NCBI GenBank assembly: GCA_003508835.1
Contig: PUFA01000007.1
Coordinates: 16,391,001-16,455,000 of the forward strand
Direction: 5' to 3'
DNA length: 64,000 nucleotides
Source of the DNA: Eonycteris spelaea
Lineage: Eukaryota; Chordata; Mammalia; Chiroptera; Pteropodidae
In this document: piece by piece, positions 37,340 through 47,275 of the stretch
Numbering within the stretch: the stretch's first letter is position 1
Layout of the letters: the number at the start of each line of letters is the position of its first letter
Translations under genes and position numbers: made by a program
Notes under the pieces: generated by a model
Told to the model about the DNA's origin: nothing
Seen by the model: only the letters and a program-made list of their open reading frames with translations
The model's database searches: none

Positions 37340-38875
37340 CAGGTACTGATTTTGTATCCAAAAACTTCACTGTATTTACTTATTGTTTCTAGTAGCATTC
37401 TTGTGGAGTCTTTAGGGTTTTCTATATAGAGAATCACATCATCCCTAATTAGTGAAAGTCTGACTTCTTTGTTTCCTATTTGAATGCATTTATATCTTTC
37501 TCTTGCCTAAGTGTACTCACTAGGACCTCCAATGTTATATTGAATAACAGTGGCAATAGTTCCTTACCTTGTTCCTGATCTTAGAGGGAAGGTATTTAGT
37601 TTTTCACCATTAAGTTTAATGTTGGCTGAGACTTTGTCATAGATGGCTTTTATTATGTTAAGATACTTTTCCTTCTATACAGATTTTGTTAATTGCTTGG
37701 TCATAAATAGATGATGTATCTTGTCAAAGGCTTTTTCTGCATTTATTGATATGATCATATGATTCTTATTTTTTAATTTGTTTATGTAGTGTATTACATG
37801 TTGAACCATCCTGAGCCTCTGGGATGAAGGCCACTTGCTTGTGGTGTATAATTTTTTAAATTTGTTGCTGGATTCAATTCACTAGTTTTCTTATTTAGGA
37901 TTTTTGCATCTGTGTTCATGAGAGATATTGGTCGGTAGTTCCCTTTTTTTGTGTTATCTTTACCAGATTTTGGTATCAGGATAATATTGGAGAAAAGGTA
38001 TTAAATTTTTTTTGAATATTTTGAATGTTTTTTGAATGTTTTGAATGTTTGAATGTTTGAATGTTTGAATGTTTGGAGAAAAGGTATTAAATCAGGATAA
38101 AGGAGAAAAGGTATTAAATCTTTTTTGAATGTTTGGTACAAAACACTGGTAAAGCCATCTGGTCCTGGACTTTATTTTTTGGTAGGTTTTTGATGATTGT
38201 TTCAATTTTCATACTGCTGATCGGTATATTTAGATTTTTCAGTTCTTGATTCAGTCTAGAAAGGTTGTATTTTTCTAGGTACTGGTCCATTTCTTCTAAA
38301 TTATTAAATTTGGTGTTATATACTTTTTTGTAGTATGCTTGCATGATCCTTTGTACTTCTGCAGTGTCTGGTAATTTCCCCTCCTTCATCCCTGATTTTG
38401 TTTTTTGGTGTCCTTTCTCTTTTTTCTTTAATTTTATTAACCTTCTCAAAGAACCAGCTCTTTGTTGTATTTATTTTTTCTATTGTTCTTTTGTTTTCAA
38501 TCTCATTTATTTCTGCTCTAATTTTGATGATTTCTTCTGCTGACTTTAGGCTTCATTTGTTCTTCCTCTTCTAGTTTTTTAAGATGAAACATTAGGTTGT
38601 TTATTTGGGCTCATTCTTATTTTTGGATGGAGGCTTGTAATGACATGAACTTTCCTCTTATGACCCGATTTCGCTGTGTCCCAAAAGTTTTGATATGTTG
38701 TACTATCATTATCATTCATTTCTATGTTCTCTTGATCTCTTTTTATTTCTTTTCTGACGCAGTTATTCTTTAGTAGCATGTTGTTTAAGCTCATGTTTTT
38801 GTGGTTCTTACCACTTTCTTTTTACAATTGATCTCTAGTTTCAAAGCATTATGATGAGAGAATATTTTCAATGTG
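37340..38875 (-). mobile_element. LINE-1 ORF2 fragment, antisense
   Basis: On the minus strand, three broken frames line up in order with L1 ORF2. 38579-38794 matches the stretch before the reverse transcriptase (KNNCVRKEIK, MNDNDSTTYQNFWD). 38114-38449 reads YYKKVYNTKFNNLEEMD and LSRLNQELKNLNIPI, followed by LPKNKVQDQMALP at the position of the RT 'LP..KSPGPDG' motif. About 37345-37437 reads MILYIENPKDSTRMLL, just after the RT catalytic motif. The copy lacks the endonuclease start, the C-terminal domain and the 3' end. Frameshifts, stops and an internal slippage expansion at 37989-38140 make it non-functional. Confidence 0.92.
37989..38140. repeat. Local tandem expansion inside the L1
   Basis: GGAGAAAAGGTATTAAAT occurs three times (37989-38006, 38075-38092, 38102-38119). 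Between the first two lies a run of TTTGAATGTT-like units (about 38010-38074). The unit is absent from ordinary L1 ORF2 at this point, so the expansion arose after insertion. Confidence 0.9.
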
Positions 38876-39779
38876 TTTTTTTTTAAGAAAAAATATATTT
38901 AAACATTTAAATTTGAATGGCTACAACCAACCATAAAAATTATGATTCCCTCATTATAGAAGCAAACTTTGTTCAAATATGTTAATGCTGCCTCTAGGTC
39001 TTTGATTCAATTTCAGTATAATAATTCTTGAATAATCCTTGTGTATATAGCCTGTTCAAGCACAAAAATTTTAAAACAAGACTTAATTTTTGTCTGGTAT
39101 TTAATTCTGGAATTATAATGCTTGATTTTTATTTTATCAATGAATTATTGATTTCCTGATATTAAACAAGTAAGTTCTTGGGCATTCATCACTTAAATAC
39201 TGTTGAATATAAAGCTTTATAAGCTATACTAAGATTTGCTAACTCAAATACATATATTGCATAATAGACAAAAATAAGTGGGTAAATCAGGATCTAGGTT
39301 TTTTCTACTGGGGAATGTAAACATTTTAGCTACATACATACATACATACACGTACATGAGAGAGAGAAAGAGAGAGAGAGGAAGGGAGGGAAGAAGAGAG
39401 GGAAGGAGGGAGGGAAGGAGGGAGGGAGAGAGGAGTCAAAGGAGAATTGGAGAGAACATACCTCTTTAAAACCTTTTAAGATGAAAAGTTTTATAATTCT
39501 TACAGAGTATACCACACACAACTGCAGACTAAATTATTTAGCCTATGCATGTAGGTTTCAATCTCTGGTCACACCTTATTTGTGGGTTACCAAGAAAGAA
39601 ATTCATTACAGCTATACCACTCCCATTCCTAGAAAATAGTTGCTAACTATTATATAGCCAATTTATGTGTCTCTTCTGCTCCAAGATTATTATAATGTTC
39701 ACTGCTATGTTTCTCTGCTGCCAATTTTAATTTACTAAATAAAAACTTAAAAAAATACTCCTATAACATCTTTAAAAAG
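38876..39779. other. Unassigned AT-rich DNA with a GA-rich microsatellite
   Basis: No gene. It contains the ACAT/AG/GAAGGGAG tract at 39331-39434. Confidence 0.5.
39331..39434. repeat. (ACAT)n then (AG)n/(GGGAAGGA)n microsatellite
   Basis: ACATACATACATACATACA runs into AGAGAGAAAGAGAGAG and then purine-only GGAAGGGAGGGAAG units. The purine-only strand of about 75 bp could in principle form triplex DNA. Open frames on both strands here are artefacts. Confidence 0.9.
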
Positions 39780-39882
39780 TATTCTTTAAAAAGCTATCCC
39801 TTCACAAAAATCTTCAGTGGTTCCTGGCTTCCTCATGTAGCTCAAAATCCTGTTGTAGTGAGGCTTTAAACAATCTCTTCTT

Positions 39883-40608
39883 GAAAAAGGAACTCTCATA
39901 CACTGCTGGTGGGACTGCAAATTGGTACAGCCATTATGGAAAACAGTATGGAGGTTCTTCAAAAAACTGAGAATTGATCTACTATATTTACCCCAAAGAC
40001 TTGAAAACCCATATCCAAAAAGATATTTGCACACTGATGTTTATAGCAGCATAATTCACAGTGGTCAAGACATGGAAGCAACTGAAGTGTCCTACAATAG
40101 ATAGATGATTGGTTAAAGGAGCTGTGGTACATGTGTACAATGGAATATTACTCAGAGATGAAATAAGAAGAGATGAAATACTGCCATTTATGACAATGCG
40201 GATGGACCTCAAGATAATCATGCTAAGCAAAATAAGCCAGACTGAAAAAGTAGAAAATCACATGATATCACTTATATGTAGAATATAATCCTGAAAGCAA
40301 TAAATGAGCAGGATAAACAGAGACTCAAAGACATAGACAATGGTTGGACTAATGGTTGCTAGAGAGTAGGGGGTGGGGAAAGGAGAGAGAGGTAGACAGG
40401 GTAAAGGAGGTCAAATATAGAGAGGTAGGGGGGGTGAAGTGGGTAAAGGGGATCAAATATATGGTAGCTGAAGGAAACTGGACTTTGAGTGGTAATCACA
40501 ATAGAATGTATAGATGTCTAATTATAATGTACATCTGAAAATTATATAATTGTACAATTATATAATTGTATTAACAAAAATAATAAATAATAACAATAAT
40601 AAATAAAT
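39883..40608 (+). mobile_element. 5'-truncated LINE-1, sense, with target-site duplication
   Basis: It starts GAAAAAGGAACTCTCATACA, CTGCTGGTGGGACTGCAAAT and ends with L1 3'UTR and an AATAA-rich tail. Internal landmarks are CAATGGAATATTACTCAGAG, AGCAAAATAAGCCAGACTGA and ACTTATATGTAGAATATAAT. It is flanked by AAACAATCTCTTCTT (39868-39882) and AAACAATCTCATCTT (40609-40623), a 15-bp duplication with one mismatch. A purine-rich stretch sits in the 3'UTR, as usual for L1. It is about 725 bp and encodes no protein. It is better preserved than the other L1 copies here and so probably younger. Confidence 0.9.
40540..40567. repeat. 28-bp perfect palindrome in the L1 tail
   Basis: AATTATATAATTGT (40540-40553) is followed without spacer by ACAATTATATAATT (40554-40567), its exact reverse complement. 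It is AT-rich and lies in the L1 3' end, so local duplication in inverted orientation is likely. Confidence 0.85.
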
Positions 40609-40960
40609 AAACAATCTCATCTTTAAAATCCTCAGTTTGTAGTCAGGCTTTAAACAATCTCATCTTAATCTAAGCTACCACTCTCAGCATAAAGCATGAA
40701 TTTGGCATATTTGACTGAATTTTCTAGAATATGCCCTTAGTTCCTGTTCATCACCTCTCTCTCTCGGATTTTCCAACTCAAAGATTTTTGTGGTTTTCCT
40801 CCTTCTCAACTGTTTTTTCCCACTGAGCCTAGACTTTCGTCATCGTTCTCTGATTCCTATTATGGGCTTCAGCCCTACATCACTTATTATTTCCATTACA
40901 ACTAATATACAGTTTCTCAGCTAACAAACTTGCCCCTCATTTATGGTCCTTTTTGGTTCT

Positions 40961-42309
40961 TTATGATAGTCTGAATATTGTGTGACTCAGTGAAGGATCA
41001 ATACTGTGTTGACTAGGTCCCATGGTGTCTAGGACACTTAGATGTTTACCCAAAGTGAACCAATCAGATTCTGATGTTCGGTTTGTGCAGAATTACGGTA
41101 GCATGTGTTTTCTGAATTACTCACTTGTGACACATTGTCACCCTCTTGCATTTTGTGTAATTCATGAATATTTTTTATAGAGAGAGTCTAGGTTCTTTGA
41201 TGGCAGGAAACTTACCTTACACTTTTTAAAATGGAATTCATCCAATTATTTTAAAACTTATAAAAATGCATACACACACACACATACATACATACACACA
41301 CAAACACATATTCCTGTAATAGCTTAAACTCACCTCTCCTATTCACTGGTTTTGAAAAAAAAAAAAGAGAGAGAAAGAGAGAGAGATGCGAGAGGGAAGG
41401 AAAGTCAATAATTTTAAAGCATGGTAGGATAAAAATGGACAAGATTTAGGGTATAAGCAGTTAGCTTTCCACTCTCTTCTATCATTTGTAAGTTCACTAC
41501 CTTGTAAGAATTACGAAACCCTGTCAATGCTGTTATTCTGATCTCTGACAAAGAATAGTTTTTATTCCTAAAAAGGATGTTATTAAGGTTAAATAATAAT
41601 GTATATTAAGCCACCTTGAAAATCTATTTCAAGCATTTTAATTCTTCACCCAGAACCTCAGTTTTCTAATCTATAAAATAGACATAATATGTACCACACA
41701 AATATGACAAAGAGAAAAATAGAACAATGCATGTAATATAATGCTCTGGAAGAGTTAAAATGCAGGTATTTAATGAAATTTCTCACTGTTCTCATATAAT
41801 AAAATCTTAAATCATTTTTATATCTCAATGACAACTAGATATTAAAACTAAGTCAGTTTGTAAATTTCTTTTTAAAATGTCTAGTGGAATATTTTTACCT
41901 TACAGTGATCTAAAAAGAGCTGTTAATTGAAACTTCCTGGTACAGATGTTATTTTACATTTCTGTAAAGTGGACACCTAACAGAATAAAATTAAGCCACC
42001 AAAATATCCACATATGATATAGTGTGACTATGAATAATTCTCTCCATATGTCTTTTTAAATTACATTCACAAAATATTTCCAAGGCATTTTTATTAGGAA
42101 AAAATAGTTTTTGGAGAGTGGCAGTTACAAAATGTCAATTCTGGGTGTCAAATCATTCCATCATAAATTTCATGTCTCTAATTTTGTGACTTTCAGTTCT
42201 TGAATAGTACTCTCAAATCTCAGAAATAGGAAATTTCATTAAGTTTAAAACATAAAAACATATATCTCAGTACCATACTGGCTAAAAAAAAAAAAAAAAC
42301 ATTCAATCT
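40961..42309. other. Unassigned AT-rich DNA with two simple repeats
   Basis: No gene. CA-rich tract near 41268-41309 and an A-run with AGAG units near 41355-41396. A T/A-rich body otherwise. Confidence 0.5.
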
Positions 42310-42460
42310 GTATTCATAGAAGCAGAATCTTAATATTGGAAGGAATATATAAGTTCCTTTCATCTAATCCCTTTATTTTACAGTTGACAAAACTGAAATT
42401 CAAATAGATTTAGTATCTTACTCAGGGTCATACCGGCAGCAGATTTTGCATTAATCTTTC
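42310..42460 (-). mobile_element. MIR-like SINE fragment, antisense
   Basis: CTAATCCCTTTATTTTACAG, TTGACAAAACTGAAATTCAA and TATCTTACTCAGGGTCATAC match 'ccattttacagatgaggaaactgaggc..aagtaacttgcccaaggtcaca' in the antisense MIR arrangement. Confidence 0.55.
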
Positions 42461-43269
42461 CATTGTTTATTTCTTCCCTTAATAATGTTCAGAAATTTAA
42501 GGAAGACATTAAAACATAAAAAAAAACACACAAGATATTACAACAACAAAATTATGTTTTCAGTCACTGTAGGATTAATAGAAACTTGTTATAAGAGGAG
42601 CTACCTTAGCTGAATGAAATATTTTTACAGAACATATCTGGACACGAAGCAGTAAATTTCTATTATTTTTCAAGTGTTGATAGCTGTTTATTTTAAAGTC
42701 AATCTAGATCCAGGCGGGGTCTTAATAAAATAGTGATGATAACCTTACTCATTGAGAGCCAAGAGAGAAGGAAAACACACACATGCGCTCCCGCACACAC
42801 ACACATACCTGCCCTACCACATATTGGAATATTTTCTAGAACATGGAAAGAATAAAAATATGGTTATATCTATGTGAATCCTATTCAGGTATTAATTTGT
42901 AATTGTTATCCACAAAAAAGAACTACTGTTTTTATAATAGTGTCTTCCATACAAGTGTAAAGTGTGTGAGAAAGCCTCTTGCCTTCGAAAACAATTAACT
43001 AGGATTCAGCCTATAGTTTTTCAAAATCTCTGATTTTCTCATTATGCTGTGCTCCCCTGTAAATAGATGATCATGAGCCCCCAAAAGGACCCCTCCGTTG
43101 TCTTTTACTCTGTTGGGTGTTGCATGGTTCTTCCATATTTCGGCACCATTTGTTTTACATACCTACTCTGTTTCAAGCTTTTAATTTTACTTTGGCGTCA
43201 ACTATATTACCACTCATCCCTTCCCCACAAAAGCCGTCTTTGGCTGATAAAACAGAAAATAAAGATTAA
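42461..43269. other. Unassigned AT-rich DNA
   Basis: Contains a CA-rich microsatellite at 42774-42806. No gene. Confidence 0.5.
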
Positions 43270-43690
43270 ATAGATATTGGTTTATTTACAAAGTGTGAAC
43301 AGGACTTGACGGTTATGCTCAAGGCAAAGCTCCTAGCAACATATCCCAAAAGTACAGCCTAGGACTAGTCAGAAAAGGAAACAGCTGCTTCTGCCAGCCG
43401 CCTGACAGCTCACTTTGCTCTGTCCCCAACTTCTGCTTCAAGAACGTGACTTTGCAACTATGGTTACTATCCTGGCAGTAAGGAAGCGAAAACCTCTTGC
43501 CCCTTTTTTTCTCTGGTGTCACTATTATAGGTCCCATGATTGCGCCTAGCTGCAGGGAAACTGGAAAGGAGGAGTGCAGATTTCTCAGTGATTGTAAGGA
43601 GAGATGGTCTTTTTCCACCAGTAGCATTCCTCTGATGAAGAACTTCTCAAACATAGTGACTGTCAGTCTGAGCAGCTGCAATGAGTGAAA
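43270..43690 (-). other. GC-richer block with a 120-codon minus-strand open frame
   Basis: The block is noticeably less AT-rich than its neighbours. A minus-strand frame runs 43681 to 43319, and a minus-strand AATAAA (plus TTTATT at 43280-43285) lies about 35 nt beyond its end. I recognise no domain in the translation (it contains LLVEKDHLSLQSL and PEKKRGKRFSLP). It may be an unassigned LTR (R region with the polyadenylation signal) or a retrocopy 3' end. A functional gene is unlikely: there are no splice-site, promoter or codon-use signals I can defend. Confidence 0.3.
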
Positions 43691-44179
43691 ATGTTCACCC
43701 CACCCACATGCTATTCGTCATTATTTTCAATGTTCTGTGGACTAAAACTATTTCTCTTAAATATTTGTGAAATAGAGAAAATTACAGAGATTAATAGAAC
43801 ACCCTATTACCAACCTATGCAACTTTATAACACAATGTAATAATTTACCTTTTTTTTTTCTTAAAAAATTAAAACATGGAATGTATTGTTAAATTCCTGC
43901 TTGGAACTTGTAAATTGGCCTATTCTTTCTCATTCTTTCTCCCTCCTTCTTATTAAGGTTCACATGCAGTACTATCGTACAGCTTTTCTACTTTTAATAC
44001 AAATGTATGTGCCTATGCCAACTATGAAAAGAGTCTGGAGACCAATGACCATATGGCCTTCTTGGACTCTCTATCTCCATAATATTTCAATAAAAGGAAA
44101 ATAAACTATCTTATATAGGGTACTGAAGTTCTGGATTGAAAAAAATGATATTTGACTTTACTAGACATAGCCAAATTAA
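43691..44179. other. Unassigned AT-rich DNA
   Basis: No gene or named repeat. Confidence 0.5.
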
Positions 44180-45300
44180 TTATAAAGTGTCTATAAAATT
44201 TGCATCACCCCATGGAGCTTAGAGAATTCCCATTAGTATGCTTCCTGGTCAGCATTTAATGTTGTCAACTTTTAATCTGTCCTGAACTAATAATGTGAAG
44301 CAATATTCTATTTTTTCAGTTTTCTCACTTTGATGACTAATGTGGTTAAGCAGCTTTTCAAATATTTATTCTCTCTTTGATTTACCTTTTTTATGAATTT
44401 ACCAGATCATATTCTTTGTCCACTGATAATAAGCTGTATATCTTGTTATAGTATAATTTAAAAGTCATTTCTAACTTTAATATAGTAAAATATGTTTTTT
44501 TCTTTACATCTCTTGCTTCTGTATTTATTTTCCCATACCATGATAATTTTAAAAATCTGAGATATATAAATAGATAGATAGATAGATGATAGATAGATAT
44601 ATAGATAGATGAATGGATGATAGATATAGCTTCCCATTTATGGACATATGTACATTTATAAAAGTTTTGAAGTAGATTTACTATTTATTTAGGCATATAA
44701 TCCTCATACTATTCTTTTGTGTGTGAGTTTTGTAGGATTTAATTTTCTTTCCAAAAGCCTATTTTTCATAGCAGAATTTGTTGAATAATTCACCTGTATC
44801 TGTGATTCAGTTACATATCTAATTTCAGTATATTAGTGGGTTTGTTCTGAACTCTCTACCAAAATTGTCTATTTATCTATTTCCACACCAGTACTTTTGG
44901 TTGGCTTGCAATAGATTTAAAATAAAACTGATATATGATAAAGCAATTATAGAGATTTTTTTCAAAATCATTTTTGTTGCTTTGATCCTATGTTTCCATG
45001 ATATTTTAGAAACAGATTGTCAAGATTAAAAAAAATACTGTTAAAAATTGATTGGAATATAGTAAGTTTAGAGATATAGTTGGGAAAATTTACTCTATAA
45101 CATTGAATCTTCCCCTTTGTGAACATACTGTATCCAGTTTGTTTAGATTCTTATTAGTATTATTCAAAAATGTTTCATAATTTTTTTTCTACAAAGGTCT
45201 TGCATATTTGATATTAGTTTTACTTCTAGAAACCCTGTTATGTTTGTGGATTTATGGCTATCTTATTACGTTTCAAATAAGCCATTGCTGATTTGTTGGG
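44180..45300 (-). mobile_element. Old LINE-1 (L1M/HAL1-type), antisense
   Basis: The plus strand reads like an antisense L1 3' half: CTCACTTTGATGACTAATGT, GCAGCTTTTCAAATATTTAT, CACCAGTACTTTTGGTTGGC, AAACAGATTGTCAAGATTAA, AACATTGAATCTTCCCCTTT, GGTCTTGCATATTTGATATT. Internal gaps and a GATA microsatellite interrupt it. No coding capacity. Confidence 0.6.
44571..44628. repeat. (GATA)n microsatellite, interrupted
   Basis: GATAGATAGATAGAT units with ATGA/TATA interruptions inside the antisense L1. Confidence 0.9.
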
Positions 45301-46635
45301 AAGACTAATTTTTATGTGACTCTGTCACATAAAATCAGATTTTCTGTGCCATATTGCTAATTTAGAGCAGAGTATAGTTACTTCAATTAAAAGTTTTAAT
45401 ATGTACTACATCAACATGAAATCTCAAACTGATATCCAAAATGTAACTGGAAAACAGACACAAAAACGCTTACACGTTACTTAAACACTTCTGTGTTATG
45501 TATAATGTTTAAAAATACTTCCTGTTTATCAATCAATTTGGTTGTTTAGAAACAATTACTTTGTATGCAGAAACTTGTAAAGTCTGCATGGCATTTATAA
45601 AATGGTACAATAAATAACATATAGAGCCAGATATATTTATTTTGAAAAACACAGAGCCAAAATTTACAATGAAATGTCAAGAAATTCCCTGAAAATTTAT
45701 TTACTGAGGGAAGTAATGACATGTGTTTAGAGAACTGAGCGAAGAGTAAGGAGTGAGATGAAAGTCCTTCCTTGTCACCGTTGAGGCAGTTAATGGCATC
45801 AACAAGTAACGTGAATAAGGAGCAGCTTCAGGCACATTGAAGGAACTAATGTGGATTTTTTTATCAGTTTGGAGATAATATAGGGACTTTAACTAGCAAG
45901 GACTTCAGGGGAGGTAGCTGGGATTCAATAATGAAATCTATCATTTAATGAATCTTTGATTTCACTCTTTTTTGTCTTTGAATGGTGCTAAAATAAACAT
46001 TAAGCTGTGAGGCAAAAGAAAGGATTCTCATTATATGTGACAAATTCATAGAATATATTTGTCATTACTTTAGGAAATACCATAACTTTTTTGAAGTTAG
46101 AGGTGTCTAGGGGATGAAGCCAAGAATTCATCACCATCATTTTATTGAAGAAAAGTTTTGTGGTAGTGATAGCAAGTGTGGATAATTTGGTATGTGGTTT
46201 TGGAGATAAAAATTATTACTGGAAATATGCATATATTTTTGCAATTCAAGTATTATTTATTGAAGCTTTTGTTAGCCAAGACCTCATGTAAACTTGTGCA
46301 TGGATACCACAGCTTTACTGTTCCTCACTTTTCTGAGTAGATGGATGATTTTATAAATTATATGTCATTGTTAGATTTTCTTAGGACAAGGTGAAAGATG
46401 AGACACTTAATATACATCTGAAATATTTATGATGACCACATGAGTTTTTATATTTTATTAATATATTCTTTTAATTTATTATTTTTATTCAAGTAATCTT
46501 TTTATGTAGGTTAAAGAGCCAAACTGGGAAAATCATGACTTATAATGAAAAAAACACAGTCCTTTATTTCACTGTTCCCTAACCTTAATTCCACTTCTCT
46601 GTGCTATTTATTTCTCAGGTTTGGATATTATATAT
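45301..46635. other. Unassigned AT-rich DNA; 11-bp hairpin at 45310-45334
   Basis: No gene. TTTTATGTGAC (45310-45320) and GTCACATAAAA (45324-45334) form a perfect inverted repeat around the loop TCT. The rest is AT-rich with no recognised repeat. Confidence 0.5.
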
Positions 46636-47084
46636 TGTCATGGTTAATTTTATGTCAACTTGGCTAGGTCACAGTGCCCAGCTATTTGGTTAAAAATTAT
46701 TCTAGATGTTTCTGAAAAGATATTTGTTAAATGAGATGAACGTTTAAAATCAAGTAGGTTTTGAGTAAAACAGATCACCCTCCATAATGTGAGTGGACCT
46801 TAATTAGTTGAAAATTTTAATAGAAAAAGACTGACCTCCCATGCAAGAATTAATTCTTCCAGAAGATTGCCTTTGTACTTGAACTTCAGCTCGTCCCTGG
46901 TTCTCTAGCTGGTTGACCTACCCAGCAGATTTTTGGATTTCTCATGCCTCAACAATTGTGTGAGCTAATCCCTTCAAAGCAGTCAGTCTCAATCTCTCCT
47001 CTCCTCTCCTCTCCTCTTCCTTTCCCTTCCCTTTCTTCCCCTCGCCTCCCTCCCCCCATCTCTCTCTCTCTCTGTCTGTCTCTG

Positions 47085-47146
<62 letters not shown>

Positions 47147-47275
47147 CACCCCCCGCCGCCCTCTCCTCCCCACCACCACCACCACACACATTCTCTCTCC
47201 GATCTCTATATCTATCTATGTCATATATGTTATATATATGCATTCTGTCTGTTTCTCTGGAAAATTCTAATATAT
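46636..47275 (+). mobile_element. MaLR/ERVL-type LTR, sense, swollen by C/T repeats
   Basis: It begins TGTCATGGTTAATTTTATGT, CAACTTGGCTAGGTCACAGT and passes through CCTCCATAATGTGAGTGGAC, TCCCTGGTTCTCTAGCTGG and ATTGTGTGAGCTAATCCCTT. It ends in TCTGTTTCTCTGGAAAATTC near 47265, equivalent to 'ctgtttctctggagaaccctgac'. The polyadenylation region between these has been replaced or expanded by about 225 bp of C/T-rich microsatellite (46995-47220). Repetitive open frames on both strands (46942-47270) are artefacts of that tract. Confidence 0.65.
46995..47220. repeat. Compound (CTCTC)n(TCTG)n(CT)n microsatellite
   Basis: CTCCT-type units, then C/T-rich transition, then TCTGTC units, then a pure CT run (about 47103-47143), then CCACC and TCTATC units. 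The pyrimidine strand is nearly uninterrupted for over 150 bp, which makes it a candidate for triplex formation and length variation. Confidence 0.93.

Larger units (their letters stand above)
39780..40960 (+). mobile_element. L2 LINE, sense, split by an L1 insertion
   Basis: Left part (39795-39882): TCTTCAGTGGTTCCTGGCTT, GTAGCTCAAAATCCTGTTGT and AGGCTTTAAACAATCTC, as in L2 ('ctccaatggctccccatt..aggataaagtccaaactcc..ggccctccacaatctgg'). Right part (40624-40960): continues with CTAAGCTACCACTCTCAGCA and the following L2-like 3' portion. A small tandem duplication inside the L2 (about 39844-39882 versus 40625-40666) is itself split by the L1. Confidence 0.6.

Noticed and set aside
38114..38449. 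111-codon minus-strand frame as a host gene
   Set aside because: Its sequence aligns by eye to L1 ORF2 just before and into the reverse transcriptase, and neighbouring ORF2 parts are in other frames with stops.
46942..47270. Overlapping 80-108-codon frames on both strands rich in Ser/Leu/Pro or Arg/Glu
   Set aside because: They are translations of the compound CT/GA microsatellite.
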